Shown here: positions 12,301 through 21,699 of the stretch, piece by piece
Layout: every line of letters begins with the position of its first letter
How positions within the stretch are numbered: position 1 is the stretch's first letter
Assembly: GCA_030248065.1 (NCBI GenBank)
Contig: JASAMV010001052.1
Span: forward strand, 1 to 64,000
Reading direction: 5' to 3'
Length of the DNA: 64,000 nt
Origin: Rhynchonema sp. JSB1_4
Taxonomy: Eukaryota > Nematoda > Chromadorea > Monhysterida > Xyalidae
The notes under the pieces: generated by a model
Told to the model about the DNA's origin: nothing
What the model saw: only the letters and a program-made list of their open reading frames with translations
The model's database searches: none
Program-made: the position numbers and the translations under genes

Positions 12301-12397
12301 CCTGATCAACCAATTTCACCGCTGATACTTTGTTATGACCAGACTTTTTGCCTTTTGTCCACGATTGACCTGACCTTTTGCCGGCTTTTTTCGGCAT
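6303..12397 (-). CDS. Cys/His-rich protein with three A-B-C zinc-binding-like module sets
   Basis: About 20 exons; start ATG at 12397 (MPKKAGKRSGQSW). Exons 12397-12302, 12232-12107, 11915-11781, 11461-11378, 11300-11178, 11104-11018, 10912-10796 and 10725-10606 encode a basic, Ser/acidic N-terminus. Modules follow: A1 9822-9661, B1 9213-9052, C1 8987-8886, A2 8752-8573, B2 8511-8341, C2 8223-8116, A3 7998-7834, B3 7769-7596, C3 about 6998-6729. A has C-x3/4-C, a long gap, then C-x2-H. B has an invariant C-x2-C-x10-C-x2-H (for example CVGCGDTLIFSRDGCEDH). C has CGKCHSWS-type C-x2-C-x-W-S. The tail is very basic (KRIRRYQRTPETKRR), then acidic, with a stop at 6303-6305. Almost all introns before the tail are phase 0. 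One further exon around 7573-7430 is possible. The family is not recognised; zinc and nucleic-acid binding are inferred. The same strand and the basic Arg/Tyr linker suggest a link to the downstream Helitron gene. Confidence 0.7.
7027..7414. mobile_element. Non-autonomous hAT-type element, family I copy 1
   Basis: A 388-bp element with 15-bp terminal inverted repeats CAGTGTAGTTCCTGG / CCAGGAACTACACTG. It is flanked by a perfect 8-bp direct repeat, GCCTTAAA, at 7019-7026 and 7415-7422. The 8-bp target duplication and CAGTG ends are typical of hAT transposons. It carries no transposase and lies in the intron before the C3 exon of the Cys/His-module gene. The interior is rich in short GGGGGAGATAG and AAAATGCCCATTTT-like motifs. 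Confidence 0.92.
9255..9603. mobile_element. Non-autonomous hAT-type element, family I copy 2 (opposite orientation)
   Basis: A 349-bp element with the same CAGTGTAGTTCCTGG ends as the copy at 7027 but reversed. A perfect 8-bp target duplication, TGTACAAC, lies at 9247-9254 and 9604-9611. It sits in the intron between module exons A1 and B1 of the Cys/His-module gene. No transposase is encoded. Confidence 0.92.
9875..10575. repeat. 50-bp minisatellite array, about 14 units (array 2, inverted relative to array 1)
   Basis: Fourteen 50-bp units start at 9901, 9951 and so on to 10551. The plus strand reads AATGTTTTGCTGCAGCAGCA, then TCCTCAGTCAAGTATAGTGA, then CTGGCAGCGA, the reverse complement of the array at 4831-6290. 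The units differ at diagnostic positions (TGCAGCAGCA, TGCAGCACCA or CGGAGCAGCA; GGCAGCGA, GGCAGGGA or GGCAACGA). Units 7-9 and 10-12 repeat the same order, giving a 150-bp higher-order repeat. The array lies in one intron (between exons ending 10606 and starting 9822) of the Cys/His-module gene. Confidence 0.96.
11565..11725. repeat. Degenerate 50-bp minisatellite units (outlier)
   Basis: About three diverged units in the same orientation as the array at 9875-10575, with recognisable CAGCATCCTCAGTCAAGTAT and GGCAGCGAAACGTGTTGCTG pieces. They lie in the intron between exons starting 11461 and ending 11781 of the same gene. They look like older relics of the minisatellite. Confidence 0.8.
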
Positions 12398-12529
12398 TAT
12401 ATTTTGATGTTGATTGCAAATTGCACTTGCAATATTTGATATTGGTTGATTGTAACCAAAGGATGAGATGAGAATAAAATCATTTTTTTGGTTCAAAATT
12501 CATTGTTTTCCATAAAAAAAGTCGTCCAA

Positions 12530-14230
12530 GCCCAACATCGCGGCCCGGCCCGACCTGCCCAAGGTCGGGCCAGCTCGATTACGACCTCTGGTCTGGAGTT
12601 GGGAGATACCCCTCCCATGCACGGGGACTGGATTGTTTTAATCGCCTCATTTAGGAGGAGGGCGTCAACAAATCAGCCCCCCCCTAAACGCAGCTCCCCG
12701 GCCCCAAACTAAATAGCCCCCCCAAATACAGCCCGGCCCAGCCCGATTGCGACCTCATTTAGGGGAGCCCCCTCCTAAATGGGGTCAGTGAATCACCCCC
12801 CCCCCCAAATAGAGCCCCCAAAACACAGCCCGACACGGCCGCTCTCACAATATCAAAAAAACCCAAACCAAACAAAGCAAGCCAACCTCTCCAACCTGTA
12901 TTATTGCATCCACAGGTGAAGCCGGGCCGCGATTTTCGGCCTTTGGTTCGGACCGGGCCGGGCCGAACCCCCCGCGTAAATGGGGTCAGTGAATCACCCC
13001 CCAAATCACCCCCCCCCCCACAGACAGCCCCCCCCCCGACCCGGCTCCTAAATAGGGTCATTGAACCAGCCCACCAAATACACACCCCCCCCCACCAAAA
13101 TACGTCCGTGCAGAGGTCACAATCAGGCCGGCCGGGCCGCGCCGCGCCGCGATTTCGTGCTTTTGGTTCGGGCCGGGCCGCAGATTTTGTGTACCGGGCC
13201 GGACCGAGCCGGACCCCCTCCTAAATGGGGTCAGTGAATCACCCCCCCACTAAATAAAGCCCCCCCCAAAATATAAGCCCGACCTACATGAGGTTTCAAT
13301 CGGGCCGGCCGGGCCGGGCCGGGCCGGGACCCCCTCCTAAATGGGGTCGGTGAATCCCCCCCCTCAAATACACCCCCCACATCCCGCCCGGCCCGGCCCG
13401 ATTGCGACCTCATTTAGGGGAGCCCCCTCCTAAATGGGGTCAGTGAATCACCCCCCCCCCCAAATAGAGCCCCCAAAATACAGCCCGACACGGCCGCTCT
13501 CGCAATATCAAAAAACCCCAACCAAACAAAGCAAGCCAACCTCTCCAACCTGTATTATTGCATCCAAAGGTGAAGCCGGGCCGCGATTTTCGGCCTTTGG
13601 TTCGGACCGGGCCGGGTCGAATCCCCCTCGTAAATGGGGTCAGTGAATCACCCCCCCAAATCACCCCCCCCCCCCCAAATAAAGCGCCCCCCAAATATAC
13701 GTGGCTCCTAAATAGGGTCATTGAAGAGGTCACAATCAGGGCGGCCGGGCCGCGCCGCGCCGCGCCGCGATTTCGTGCTTTTGGTTCGGGCCGGGCCGGG
13801 CCGGACATTTTGCGTATCGGGCCGGACCGAGCCCGGGTCAGTGAATCACCCCCCCCACTAAATAACGCCCCCCCCAAAATATACGCCCCACCTAAATGAG
13901 GTTGCAATCGGGCCGGCCGGGCCGGGACCCCCTCCTGAATGGGGTCGGTGAATCACCCCCCCCCCAAATAAAGCCCCCCGGAGCTGATTCACTGACCCCA
14001 TTTAGGGTGGCCCGATCTTCCAAATCTCCGGCTCGGCCACTTTTTTCCAATGAAAGCACCCATTTTTTCACCAAACAATAGGTTCAGGAAAATCGCAAAA
14101 ATTATGACAAAAATTGCGTAAAAAAATCAAACCCAAAAAAGTCGGGCCTGGCCGGGCCGGGCCGGGCCGAGCTTTGGCCACCTCGGGCCGGGCCGGAGAT
14201 TTGGGAGCTCGGGCCGGGCCGACCTCTGTC
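12530..14230. repeat. GC-rich degenerate satellite with a 655-bp tandem duplication
   Basis: C-rich runs alternate with CCTAAATGGGGTCAGTGAAT and CCGGGCCGGGCCG-like blocks. The segment starting at about 12746 (ATTGCGACCTCATTTAGGGG) recurs at 13401, an offset of 655 bases, and homology continues past 13840. The unit includes an AT-richer insert (CAACCTGTATTATTGCATCC). Long open frames here are low-complexity Pro/Gly/Arg artefacts. It lies just upstream of the start of the Cys/His-module gene. Related GGCCCGGCCCGAGCC sequence reappears near 22100-22150. Confidence 0.85.
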
Positions 14231-14878
14231 AAGCACCGCTTCGACCAAAAAAAGAAAAAGAAAAAAACCGAAAAAGAAAAGGCGCGAACTTACAACCAAT
14301 CAGCAGCAAACTCCACCCACTTCGCGCACTTAGCGCTACAGCAAACTTTCGGCCACCGTCTCTCGCGATAGAAGCAATATCCAATTTTCCCTTATAGATG
14401 TAGACACGCGTCTCGATGAGACAAATCGATTGGTATGTGACTCGACCGGATTGGTTCAGTTTCCTGGGAGGAGATAGCGATGGTCGCATAAAGTGTGGCC
14501 GCCGGAAGTGGTCATTTTCGGGTGTCTGAAAAACCACTTTCCCGTTGCCCGATCGAGCTCAAATTTTCAGCGTTTTGTTATGGCTTGACTACGACTAGAA
14601 AACAATCAAAACATCTTTCAAAACCAATCACACGCGTTCACACCAGCATCGCCGATATAACACGTGAGGTATAGGGAAAAATCAGTTTTTCGAGCACGCT
14701 GATGTTTCACGTGCATGTTGGAAAAAATTTTTGCCACACGATTTCATCACATCAACCTATCTTTCTGATAAGAACATTACCAACGACGAAATCCAGCTTT
14801 TTCCTGGTTCGTTTTCTAATCTCAAAGTACTGCGAAACGCTAATGCGTTCTCGTAGATGAGCTGGTGGACGGACTATA
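14231..14878. other. Intergenic, no gene seen
   Basis: No supported coding sequence. The right margin (about 14850-14880) holds GAGCTGGTGGACGGACTATA, which matches the terminal repeat of the elements at 18851-19174 and 19511-19733. It may be the right end of an old copy whose left end was not found. Confidence 0.5.
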
Positions 14879-15267
14879 CAGGGTGTCTCAAAAGTGCCTT
14901 GTCACTTTCGTTTCATGGTCATAACTAATGTTACAGTGGTTGGAATTTTGTTCATTTGTGACACACTCGAATCTTTGGGAGATTCCACGCATGAGAAAAA
15001 TGTATTCACGCGTCGTTTGCCTGATTTTTCAACTCAACTTTCCAATGCAAGGTTGCACCCTTTCAATCTATTTTCTTCCTGCTGCTGCAGAAAAAGCTGC
15101 AACCTAGCATCAGAATGTGGCCTTCAAACATCAGGCAAACGGCGCATGAATGCATTTCTTGCATGAATCGTACACAGAATCGCCCACAAGTTCGATTGTG
15201 TCAGAAACGATCAAAATCCAACCCCCTAGCATGAAAAAAAATGACTGGGTACTTTTGAGACACCTAG
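14879..15267. mobile_element. Non-autonomous Tc1/mariner-type element
   Basis: A 389-bp element with terminal inverted repeats GGTGTCTCAAAAGT / ACTTTTGAGACACC, flanked by TA at 14877-14878 and 15268-15269. GGTGTCTCAAAAGT-like ends and TA target duplications are typical of mariner-type elements. No transposase is present. It sits directly against a copy of another terminal repeat (GAGCTGGTGGACGGACTATA), so it may be nested in an older element. Confidence 0.8.
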
Positions 15268-15647
15268 TACGTAATGTTGTATTGCACCGAATTTTGGCCA
15301 TTACCTTATGCACCTTAGCTACACACTGTAGCTCGAGCAAAGCCACGACATCATGAGAGCTCAATGGTAAAAGCGACCATCAATCAGCTTGCGTACATTT
15401 GCGTTCGAATGGTTCAGAATGAGCGTAATACATACCAATATGACCATTCTGATGACGCAAATCACGAATGATGGTGCTAAGCAACATCCAAAACACCAGA
15501 CAAAAACAATGATACACAAAGTGGCAACAGTAAGAGCTCGTTCAATGAAAGGCTGTACTGTATAGCTTCACAGTTTTTATGCCCCATTTGTTGATTATGT
15601 GCCTCGGCTCAGTATTAATCAGTAATGTTTTCTAAAATAAATTGAAG

Positions 15648-16539
15648 ATGAACGATTTCCTATTCATTTCTTTCTTGGCCATCGGCTGTATTTCGATCGT
15701 GGAAATCAGGGCACAGGGAGCAGCTGGTCAGTTTTCTTGTGCCTGTTGGTTTTTCCTGTCCACTCGCTTGTGCAAGACAACGAATGAAGACAACTGGCAG
15801 GTTGCAAACCAATTGAATTCGCTCGTGTCACTTACGGTGGTGGTCGAGAAATGGTAACCGATATCGATCCATTCAGTGCGTCAGTCAGCCGATATCCCTT
15901 AAACTACACGTTCACCGTTCAACCATTCAACAGCAGTGAGCCGCACTTCAGTGCATGCACAGCAATATGGTTTGGTGAAACATCAACCAGTTCCCATTTG
16001 CATTGCCTAGATGCAACACAGCAGTTGATTACCCCGGAAACGGTGCTGTAGCTGGCCTAATCGCGTGTACATGCACGCGGTGGTGGTGTGAACGATTTCC
16101 AATGACTCAGGTGTTACCTCGCCCACAGGTTCCTCCATGATACACGCCTGGATTGGTCACAACCCATAATTGAAGACCCTCACGCCCTCGCAAGTGGATA
16201 CTGGTGCAGTGGGGGACACAGACTGATCAACAAATTGGATGGAGCAGAGGAGCCGACAGTGACAGTGGCAGGTAATGTGTGCCTACCCACAGCAATGCGT
16301 ATTTGTTGTCGGACCATACGTAACACGAACATTCGACAGAAAAAGTGTTAGTACCAACTCGTTGTGATCATATCAACTTAGGCCCGACCTACACGTGGAG
16401 CAACAATTTCACGTTCGCGTGCAATTCTCAAAACAAATGGCAAATCGTTGACAACCAGATGCCACATGGAGACCGAATCGCAGCGATCGAATGCAGCACT
16501 TTGGCGGCACAATATGGAGATTGCGGGATAAGCATGTGA
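15648..16539 (+). CDS. Secreted cysteine-containing protein, 228 residues, unknown family
   Basis: Four exons join in frame: 15648-15726, 15801-16047, 16111-16271 and 16340-16539 (687 nt including stop). The N-terminus MNDFLFISFLAIGCISIV is a clear signal peptide followed by EIRAQ. The mature part has several Cys residues, Trp-Cys (GYWCSGGHRL) and possible N-glycosylation sites (NYT, NSS, NFT), ending in AAQYGDCGISM. This suggests a small disulfide-bonded extracellular protein. The end of exon 2 was chosen as 16047 because it keeps exon 3 open from an acceptor at 16110; that donor (GTAGCT) is weak. No domain family is recognised and no function is proposed. It stands alone between transposon-rich stretches. 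Confidence 0.7.
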
Positions 16540-17520
16540 TCAGGGTATCGATTGATCTCGAGTGTAGTATTTAATCACTCTACTCTAAGCGTGACCGTAA
16601 GCTTATATGCGATCAATCGAATTCGGCACCCCGTCATGATTGCTTTTTAAAATTGCCATGTCAGTTTTTGTCGACAAATTGCTTTTAGCGTTACCCTGTT
16701 GTTTTTCTGTGCATTGGATTTCTGACCACAAGAAAACGAATTGCAATTAAGCAATGTATCGTCTTTTTTGGGATTTAAGACTAAAGTCACGCGAGGTCAG
16801 ACAAGGCGCGCAACTTTGTAAGATTTATAGCATCGAAACTTATAGTCCCCTGACAACCGATATAGGCACACCCGCACAGGATTTCTGTTCAGATGAAAAA
16901 AATGTCCGATTCGTATGCATCAAACAGCAGCTCATTCGATACGCCTGTTAGAATAATGTCAAAATCTATATTTAGTGCAACTCTTCCACTTTGTTTGGAG
17001 GGTGTCGAACACGTTTAACGACGGACCCAATGTGCATGATAAGAAGGTCGATACTGTTCTTTTTTGTCCGATTGGCGGCAAAATGACGAAGACACCGCGT
17101 TGTCTTGAGATGTAGAGGCAAACTACATCAACATGAGCTCGATTTCGCAACTGACAGAACGGTGAAACATTCTGAAATATCTGCTGATTTCGGAAATGTT
17201 ACACGTAGAAGAATACAAAGCGCAGCATGATGATTTTCTCTTTCTATTCGTTTTGAATACACACCACCTTCGAAATCGGGCTCGTGTTGGTGTAGTTTGC
17301 CGTTATCTTCCCAAGCAACCAACATTTTATGTGAAGAAAGAAAGGCGGAGGAAGATCAGTCTCGTCCTTTCCGCACGTTCTGCACACTGGTCCTGCTGGT
17401 GATTCCGATCAACTGGACAATTTACGATCGCCCTTGCTTATTCTGTACTTGCAGGAAACCCTTGGACCATTGCTAGAACAAAGGAGGGCAATTGACCTTG
17501 ATATTCTTGAATCTTGAGTT
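16540..17520. other. Intergenic, repeat fragments only
   Basis: No supported gene. From about 17110 to 17315 there is an inverted-repeat element: GGCAAACTACATCAACATGA near 17117 mirrors TCGTGTTGGTGTAGTTTGCC near 17282. The inner part (GAAACATTCTG, then AATGTTACACGT) also occurs near 35155-35305. Confidence 0.5.
17110..17315. repeat. Dispersed inverted-repeat element, copy 1
   Basis: The core GGTGAAACATTC, AAATGTTACACGT, GATTTTCTCTTT, CGAAATCGGGCTCGTG is shared with 35155-35305 in the VPS13 gene. In this copy the right end is mirrored at the left end. Its class is unknown. Confidence 0.65.
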
Positions 17521-17727
17521 GGCATCCAAAGGAGTGTTTGGTTTCAAAGGACGCAATCACTGCTGTGGTGTTTGGCCAACTGCAGCTGTGTATGTATAAT
17601 TCTCAACCTGTTCATGTTTCTGGCTCGTCACCCAGCGGTGCGTAAGCGGGTGGCGTCGTTATATCGCGAAATGGAAAACAGTGGGCACGAAGGCACCACA
17701 ACAGAACGTTCAAAAATTATTTTTTGA
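17521..17727 (+). pseudogene. Possible last exon or relic of a seven-transmembrane receptor
   Basis: An open frame ends at a TGA at 17725-17727. It reads a hydrophobic segment (LLWCLANCSCVCIILNLFMF) and then a basic tail (LARHPAVRKRVASLY) with a Ser/Thr/Glu-rich end. The shape resembles the last membrane helix and cytoplasmic tail of a rhodopsin-like receptor, but the NPxxY-type motif is missing and no upstream exons with matching helices were found. It is offered only as a weak candidate: it could be a relic exon or chance. Confidence 0.2.
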
Positions 17728-17840
17728 ACACTTTCTTGCACGTGATAACCGATGATTATAAAAATTGCGGAATGGTTCGGTGAAACTCTACTATACAATT
17801 TTGATATACGTTGTGTTACTTGAGCATGAGCCCCAGGTCC

Positions 17841-18050
17841 GGGGACATCGTCGCGCGTTTTGACTTGGTCGCGCGTATTTTCAACTGGCTTGGGTTTAGG
17901 CTAAGGCTTAGGCTTAGGCTTATGATTGGACTTAGGCTTAGGCCTACACTTTGGCTTAGGCTTGGGCTTAGGCTTCCAGCTTTCCCTAACAGCCAAATAT
18001 GTTGTAATTCACAAAACGCGCGACCACGTGACAAAGAGCGACGATGTCCA
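17841..18050. mobile_element. Inverted-repeat element carrying TTAGGC-like array
   Basis: The ends are mirrored: GGACATCGTCGC at the left and GCGACGATGTCC at the right, with an inner pair GTCGCGCGTTTTG / CAAAACGCGCGAC. Between them lies an array of degenerate TTAGGC hexamers (about 17888-17985). The class is unknown; it may be a foldback-type element. Confidence 0.6.
17888..17985 (+). repeat. Degenerate TTAGGC (nematode telomere-type) array
   Basis: Many exact or one-off copies of TTAGGC read on the plus strand (for example GGCTTAGGCTTAGGCTTA). TTAGGC is the known telomere repeat of nematodes. This is an internal, decayed array, not a chromosome end. Confidence 0.85.
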
Positions 18051-18292
18051 CACATCCAGTTCTCAAGATAGTCAGCTTTTCCAGACACGACAAAAATGCA
18101 GAACTACTGTTCAATAAAACGGCAAACTGCTGCCATCTGAATCATACATGTAACATACTGTATCAAAATGTTGGATTGCAGCCCACTGGGTATGTATAAA
18201 AAAGTGAGTCAGTGCAAAAAAACACCAAATGAAAGATAACTGAACCAGAAGAGACGCAGTGGAATTCAGACTGCACCTGAACATTTGATATT

Positions 18293-18574
18293 GGTAGCAC
18301 AATGGCTATATAAGAATTCATCAAAATCAATCCTGATTTTCACGTTCAGTCACTCTTAACTACTGTGCTATTTGTGATTCTCACAAAACATTTTCAGCTG
18401 AAAATAATCTAGCAGATCAACCACGTTGCCGCAGGTCTGAAACATTCTCTTTACTACATGTTTTGTGTGCGATCACGCAACGCAACGTCATTGCCCCGTC
18501 ACTTTCCCTCTTTACGATTCAGGAAAAAAAGTTGACCAATTCTTATAAAGTCATTGTGCGATCAATACCGTTCA
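18293..18574. mobile_element. MITE-like repeat, family V copy 1
   Basis: Imperfect terminal inverted repeats of the type GGTCGCACAATGACTTTATAAGAA (first half at 18293, mirrored at 18542-18574). The internal sequence TTTTCACGTTCAGTCACTCT is shared, in reverse, with 26748-27013. There is no coding capacity. Confidence 0.7.
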
Positions 18575-18850
18575 TAGCGGTATATAAAATGTGCGTGAGG
18601 GTATAGTTGACGTCAAAATAAGCAAAATCTAAACGAGCGCTCAGTGTTGCACACTGACGGCCAGGCCCACTGACAGTTTCCACTCATGGTAAGAGTATTC
18701 AGAAAAAGCGGTAGGACAAACACAAAGTATTTTTGCACAAGATTGGGTCATGTTGTTGTGACCAGGTGCAATAGCAAACGTGTTGTTGAGCATTATGTCA
18801 TCAGGTGCATAATTTCGAAATTGATCACATTTTCCGAAGTACAGTATGTA

Positions 18851-19174
18851 TAGTCCGTCCATCAGCTCATGTCACTTTGTGATCCTGCTGGCCGACTTAT
18901 TCCCTTCCTCCACGTCCTAATGAAAAAGAAATTGACTTTCCAAAAAAATTATTTTTGCTCATAAATTGTGTTTTTTATGAAATCGACGTGTTTCATCCAT
19001 TTTAATTTAATTTAATTTTAAATTTGATTGGATTCAATCGTTTTCGACACATTTTATTATTTTTTAGTTTTTTGCAAAATCGGTCACACTCAATTTCTCT
19101 TTCATTAGAACGTGGAGGAAGGGAACAAAGCAGCCAGCAGCATCGAAAAGTGACATGAGCCGGTGGACGGATTA
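18851..19174. mobile_element. MITE, family VI copy 1
   Basis: Terminal inverted repeats TAGTCCGTCCATCAGCTCAT / ATGAGCCGGTGGACGGATTA, with CACTTT / AAAAGTG just inside. TA dinucleotides flank both ends, which fits a Tc1/mariner-type element. No coding sequence is present. Confidence 0.7.
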
Positions 19175-19228
19175 TATGTAGTTTCACGCTACGCGCGGAT
19201 TCAGTGCATCTAAGCACTGGTGTATAGG

Positions 19229-19499
19229 CAAACCAGCCGTGTGTTGCAGAACTAGACCATACCGTATCACCCTGAATTCTTACACACTTAAAATGTTTCG
19301 GGTTACTGCAGCGACGTCGCGCGTGACTTGCGTGTGAAAGAGCCAAGATCATGAAACATTTAGGGTGCGTTCGTGAATGTTGTTTGTCGGCTAATCGCGC
19401 GAGACGTGGCTACAGTAACCAGAAACATTTTAAGTGTGTAAGAATTCAGGGTGATACGGTATGGTCTACGTCTGCAAAGCACGGCACGCCTTTAGCTAG
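19229..19499. repeat. Long imperfect palindrome (foldback)
   Basis: The left arm, about 19229-19325 (ACCATACCGTATCACCCTGA, TTCTTACACACTTAAAATGT), mirrors the right arm, about 19393-19499 (ACATTTTAAGTGTGTAAGAA, TCAGGGTGATACGGTATGGT). The arms are about 100 bases with a 65-base spacer. It lies exactly between the two family VI elements. Confidence 0.85.
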
Positions 19500-19510
19500 C
19501 CCCCCAGGTA

Positions 19511-19733
19511 TAGTCTGCCCATCAGCTCATGGCACTTTTGGTTCGGACTTCGGAGGTTCAGGTTCCGTTGTGAAAATTTGTTCCTCCGCAAGGCAATGTC
19601 AGAGAAAACGGCACACAAAAATAAAATAAAAACCGATTTCTCTTTCTTTTCTTTTTTTCGGAACCGGAACAGCACTGGATCCTGTGAAGGTTTTCAGCTG
19701 ACAAAAAGTGTCATGAGCTGATGGATGGACTAT
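19511..19733. mobile_element. MITE, family VI copy 2
   Basis: Terminal inverted repeats TAGTCTGCCCATCAGCTCAT / ATGAGCTGATGGATGGACTA, flanked by TA. It is shorter than the copy at 18851-19174 but has the same ends. Confidence 0.7.
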
Positions 19734-20123
19734 ACAGTAGGTATTGATATCAATGAGGACGCTCCATCCTGGTACAGTAAGGTCGCCCCCCCCGCAGGCA
19801 CAGCAGGTTGCATTTTTGGCTCAAAACGGTACGTTGCCGCCCCACATTTTTGGTGCCATATGTGTTTCCTGTTTTTATGGGTCCAAGGAAACAAGCGGAC
19901 AACATGTTATAACTGAACTTCTAGTTGAGGTCGAAATTACTATTTCGACCCAATCACGCTGCTGGCAAAAACGTGTCAAAGTTTGCCTGTGGAATCTAAC
20001 AACAACAATGTTTCACATGTTAGCTGTGAGCTTTGTGCGCGTGCGCTGCCAGCATGTCACTGAAACAATTCAATATGTTTGCTGCTGAGTGTCGTGCTTG
20101 GATTAACAAGGACAAATCGTGCC

Positions 20124-20502
20124 GGGAAGACTGATTATAAATAAAACGGATTAAACGGATTTTCCGGATTAAACGGATTTTTGCGTGCTGGGGGGAAGAC
20201 TCATTATGGACTGGAAAATAAAACGGATTAAACGGAATCCAGCTGTAACTTAGTCTTGAACCAAGGCTTGGGCTTAGGCTTGAGTTCAGGCTTAGGCTTA
20301 CGCTTAGGCTTACGTTTGCGCACATATTTAGGCTTGGACCTTGACTCAGGCTTAAACTTAGGCTTGGGCTCAGGCTGAATACATGCGTGGCATGCATAGC
20401 ACTCGTAATCAGTCTTCCCGGGGAACGGCCCTAAGGGGAAGGCTGATTATGCGGATTCCGTTTAATCCGTTTTATTTTCAAAGCCATAAGCAGTCTTCCC
20501 CC
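20124..20502. mobile_element. Foldback element with TTAGGC-like core
   Basis: The ends GGGAAGACTGATTA and CAGTCTTCCCC are mirrored, as are the inner blocks AAAACGGATTAAACGGA and CCGTTTAATCCGTTTTATTT. Extra copies of TAATCAGTCTTCC at 20407 and near 20540 suggest nested insertions. The core, about 20255-20375, is a degenerate TTAGGC array. Confidence 0.65.
20255..20375 (+). repeat. Degenerate TTAGGC array
   Basis: Repeated GGCTTAGGCTT motifs with single-base changes read on the plus strand. It lies inside an inverted-repeat element, as does the array at 17888-17985. Confidence 0.8.
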
Positions 20503-20510
20503 CAGAGCCT

Positions 20511-21230
20511 CTGCAGGGTGCACTGATTACAATGGTAATCAGTCTTCCATCAACCGGACAAATTCTTAATCTCTTTCATTAGTTTCTGAAATCTCGACCT
20601 CAAACTGGAGTTGAGTTATAACGTGGGGTCGTCGTTTGTTTGCTTTGCCTTGCATAAAAAGGAGATACTTTACAGTAGGTTGCCGCTCCGCCTGGGTAGC
20701 TACACCGCTGCAAGTACGTTTTCATTAGTATTATTATCTACATACAGTGCACGAGTGCACCATACGATACTGTACCTTGATTTTCGGCTACCCCCCACCG
20801 CCCCACCATTCTATCGTCAACAAGCTTGGTTGGGTCCACGTCGATTTCGGACTTGGGTCACCTATCTATCGTCAACACATTTCGGGTCCCGGTCCCAAAT
20901 CTATCCATCATCAACGAGATGGGCTCGGAACGTTCCTATTGAGACCTCTGGTTTCTGTCCGGTATCTCTCACAATTTGCCATTCGAGATTTTTTAGCAAT
21001 GGTAACAAAATGTAAGGTCTAAAGGTGACAATATTCTGTCGCGTCGCGACTGTCTGTGCTTGCGAAAACGGTTTTGTTTGCATTACCAAGCTGTTGTACA
21101 ATGTTTAAAATTGTTTGCTTTCTTAAATGGATACGATGCCTTGACTCGGCTCGTCGGCTCCGGCTGTATTGTGTGGTCGCAACCGCACGGGCACGATCAC
21201 ACAACATTGAAATCTGGATGCAATCAACTT
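20511..21230. other. Intergenic, no gene seen
   Basis: Several short open frames are present, but none shows splice-compatible continuation or recognisable motifs. No supported feature. Confidence 0.4.
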
Positions 21231-21652
21231 CAGTGGTGTCGTTGGGAAATCAAAAAGTCAGGATACCGGATACCCAAAATCCAAAATTTTCGGATACCGG
21301 ATACCCAAAATGAAAAATCTCGGATACCAGGGGGTTGCTCCCTAAAATAAAAAATCTCGGATACCCAGGGGGGTTGTTCAAAAAAGGTCAATTTTTTAGA
21401 GGAAAATCGAGCAAAATCGGTGTTGAAAGCGCAAAAAATGGTCTTTTTGGGGGTTATGCTTGCGCCAGCAAGCGATTTTGAGCATTTTGAAGGTAAAAAT
21501 AGGCGATTTTAACGGTTTTCGGAAAAATTTTAGGGCAGGATACCCCTGGACAAAAAGTCAGGATACCGGATACCCCTGGGTGAAAACAATCAAGATAACC
21601 GGATACCGGATACTAAGGGGGTAACCCCCCTTCCCCCCCAACGACACCACTG
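21231..21652. mobile_element. Non-autonomous hAT-type element, family II copy 1
   Basis: A 422-bp element with ends CAGTGGTGTCGTTGGG / CCCCAACGACACCACTG. A perfect 8-bp target duplication, ATCAACTT, lies at 21223-21230 and 21653-21660. The interior repeats GGATACCGGATACCC. No transposase is encoded. Confidence 0.92.
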
Positions 21653-21699
21653 ATCAACTTGCTTGAACCGGTTTTTCAATTAGTGCCATTGTACATTAA

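Noticed and set aside
12759..14081. Several long open frames on both strands
   Set aside because: They are Pro/Gly/Arg-rich low-complexity translations of the GC-rich satellite, with no splice logic.
17888..17985. True telomere or chromosome end
   Set aside because: The TTAGGC copies are degenerate and flanked on both sides by unique sequence and inverted repeats.
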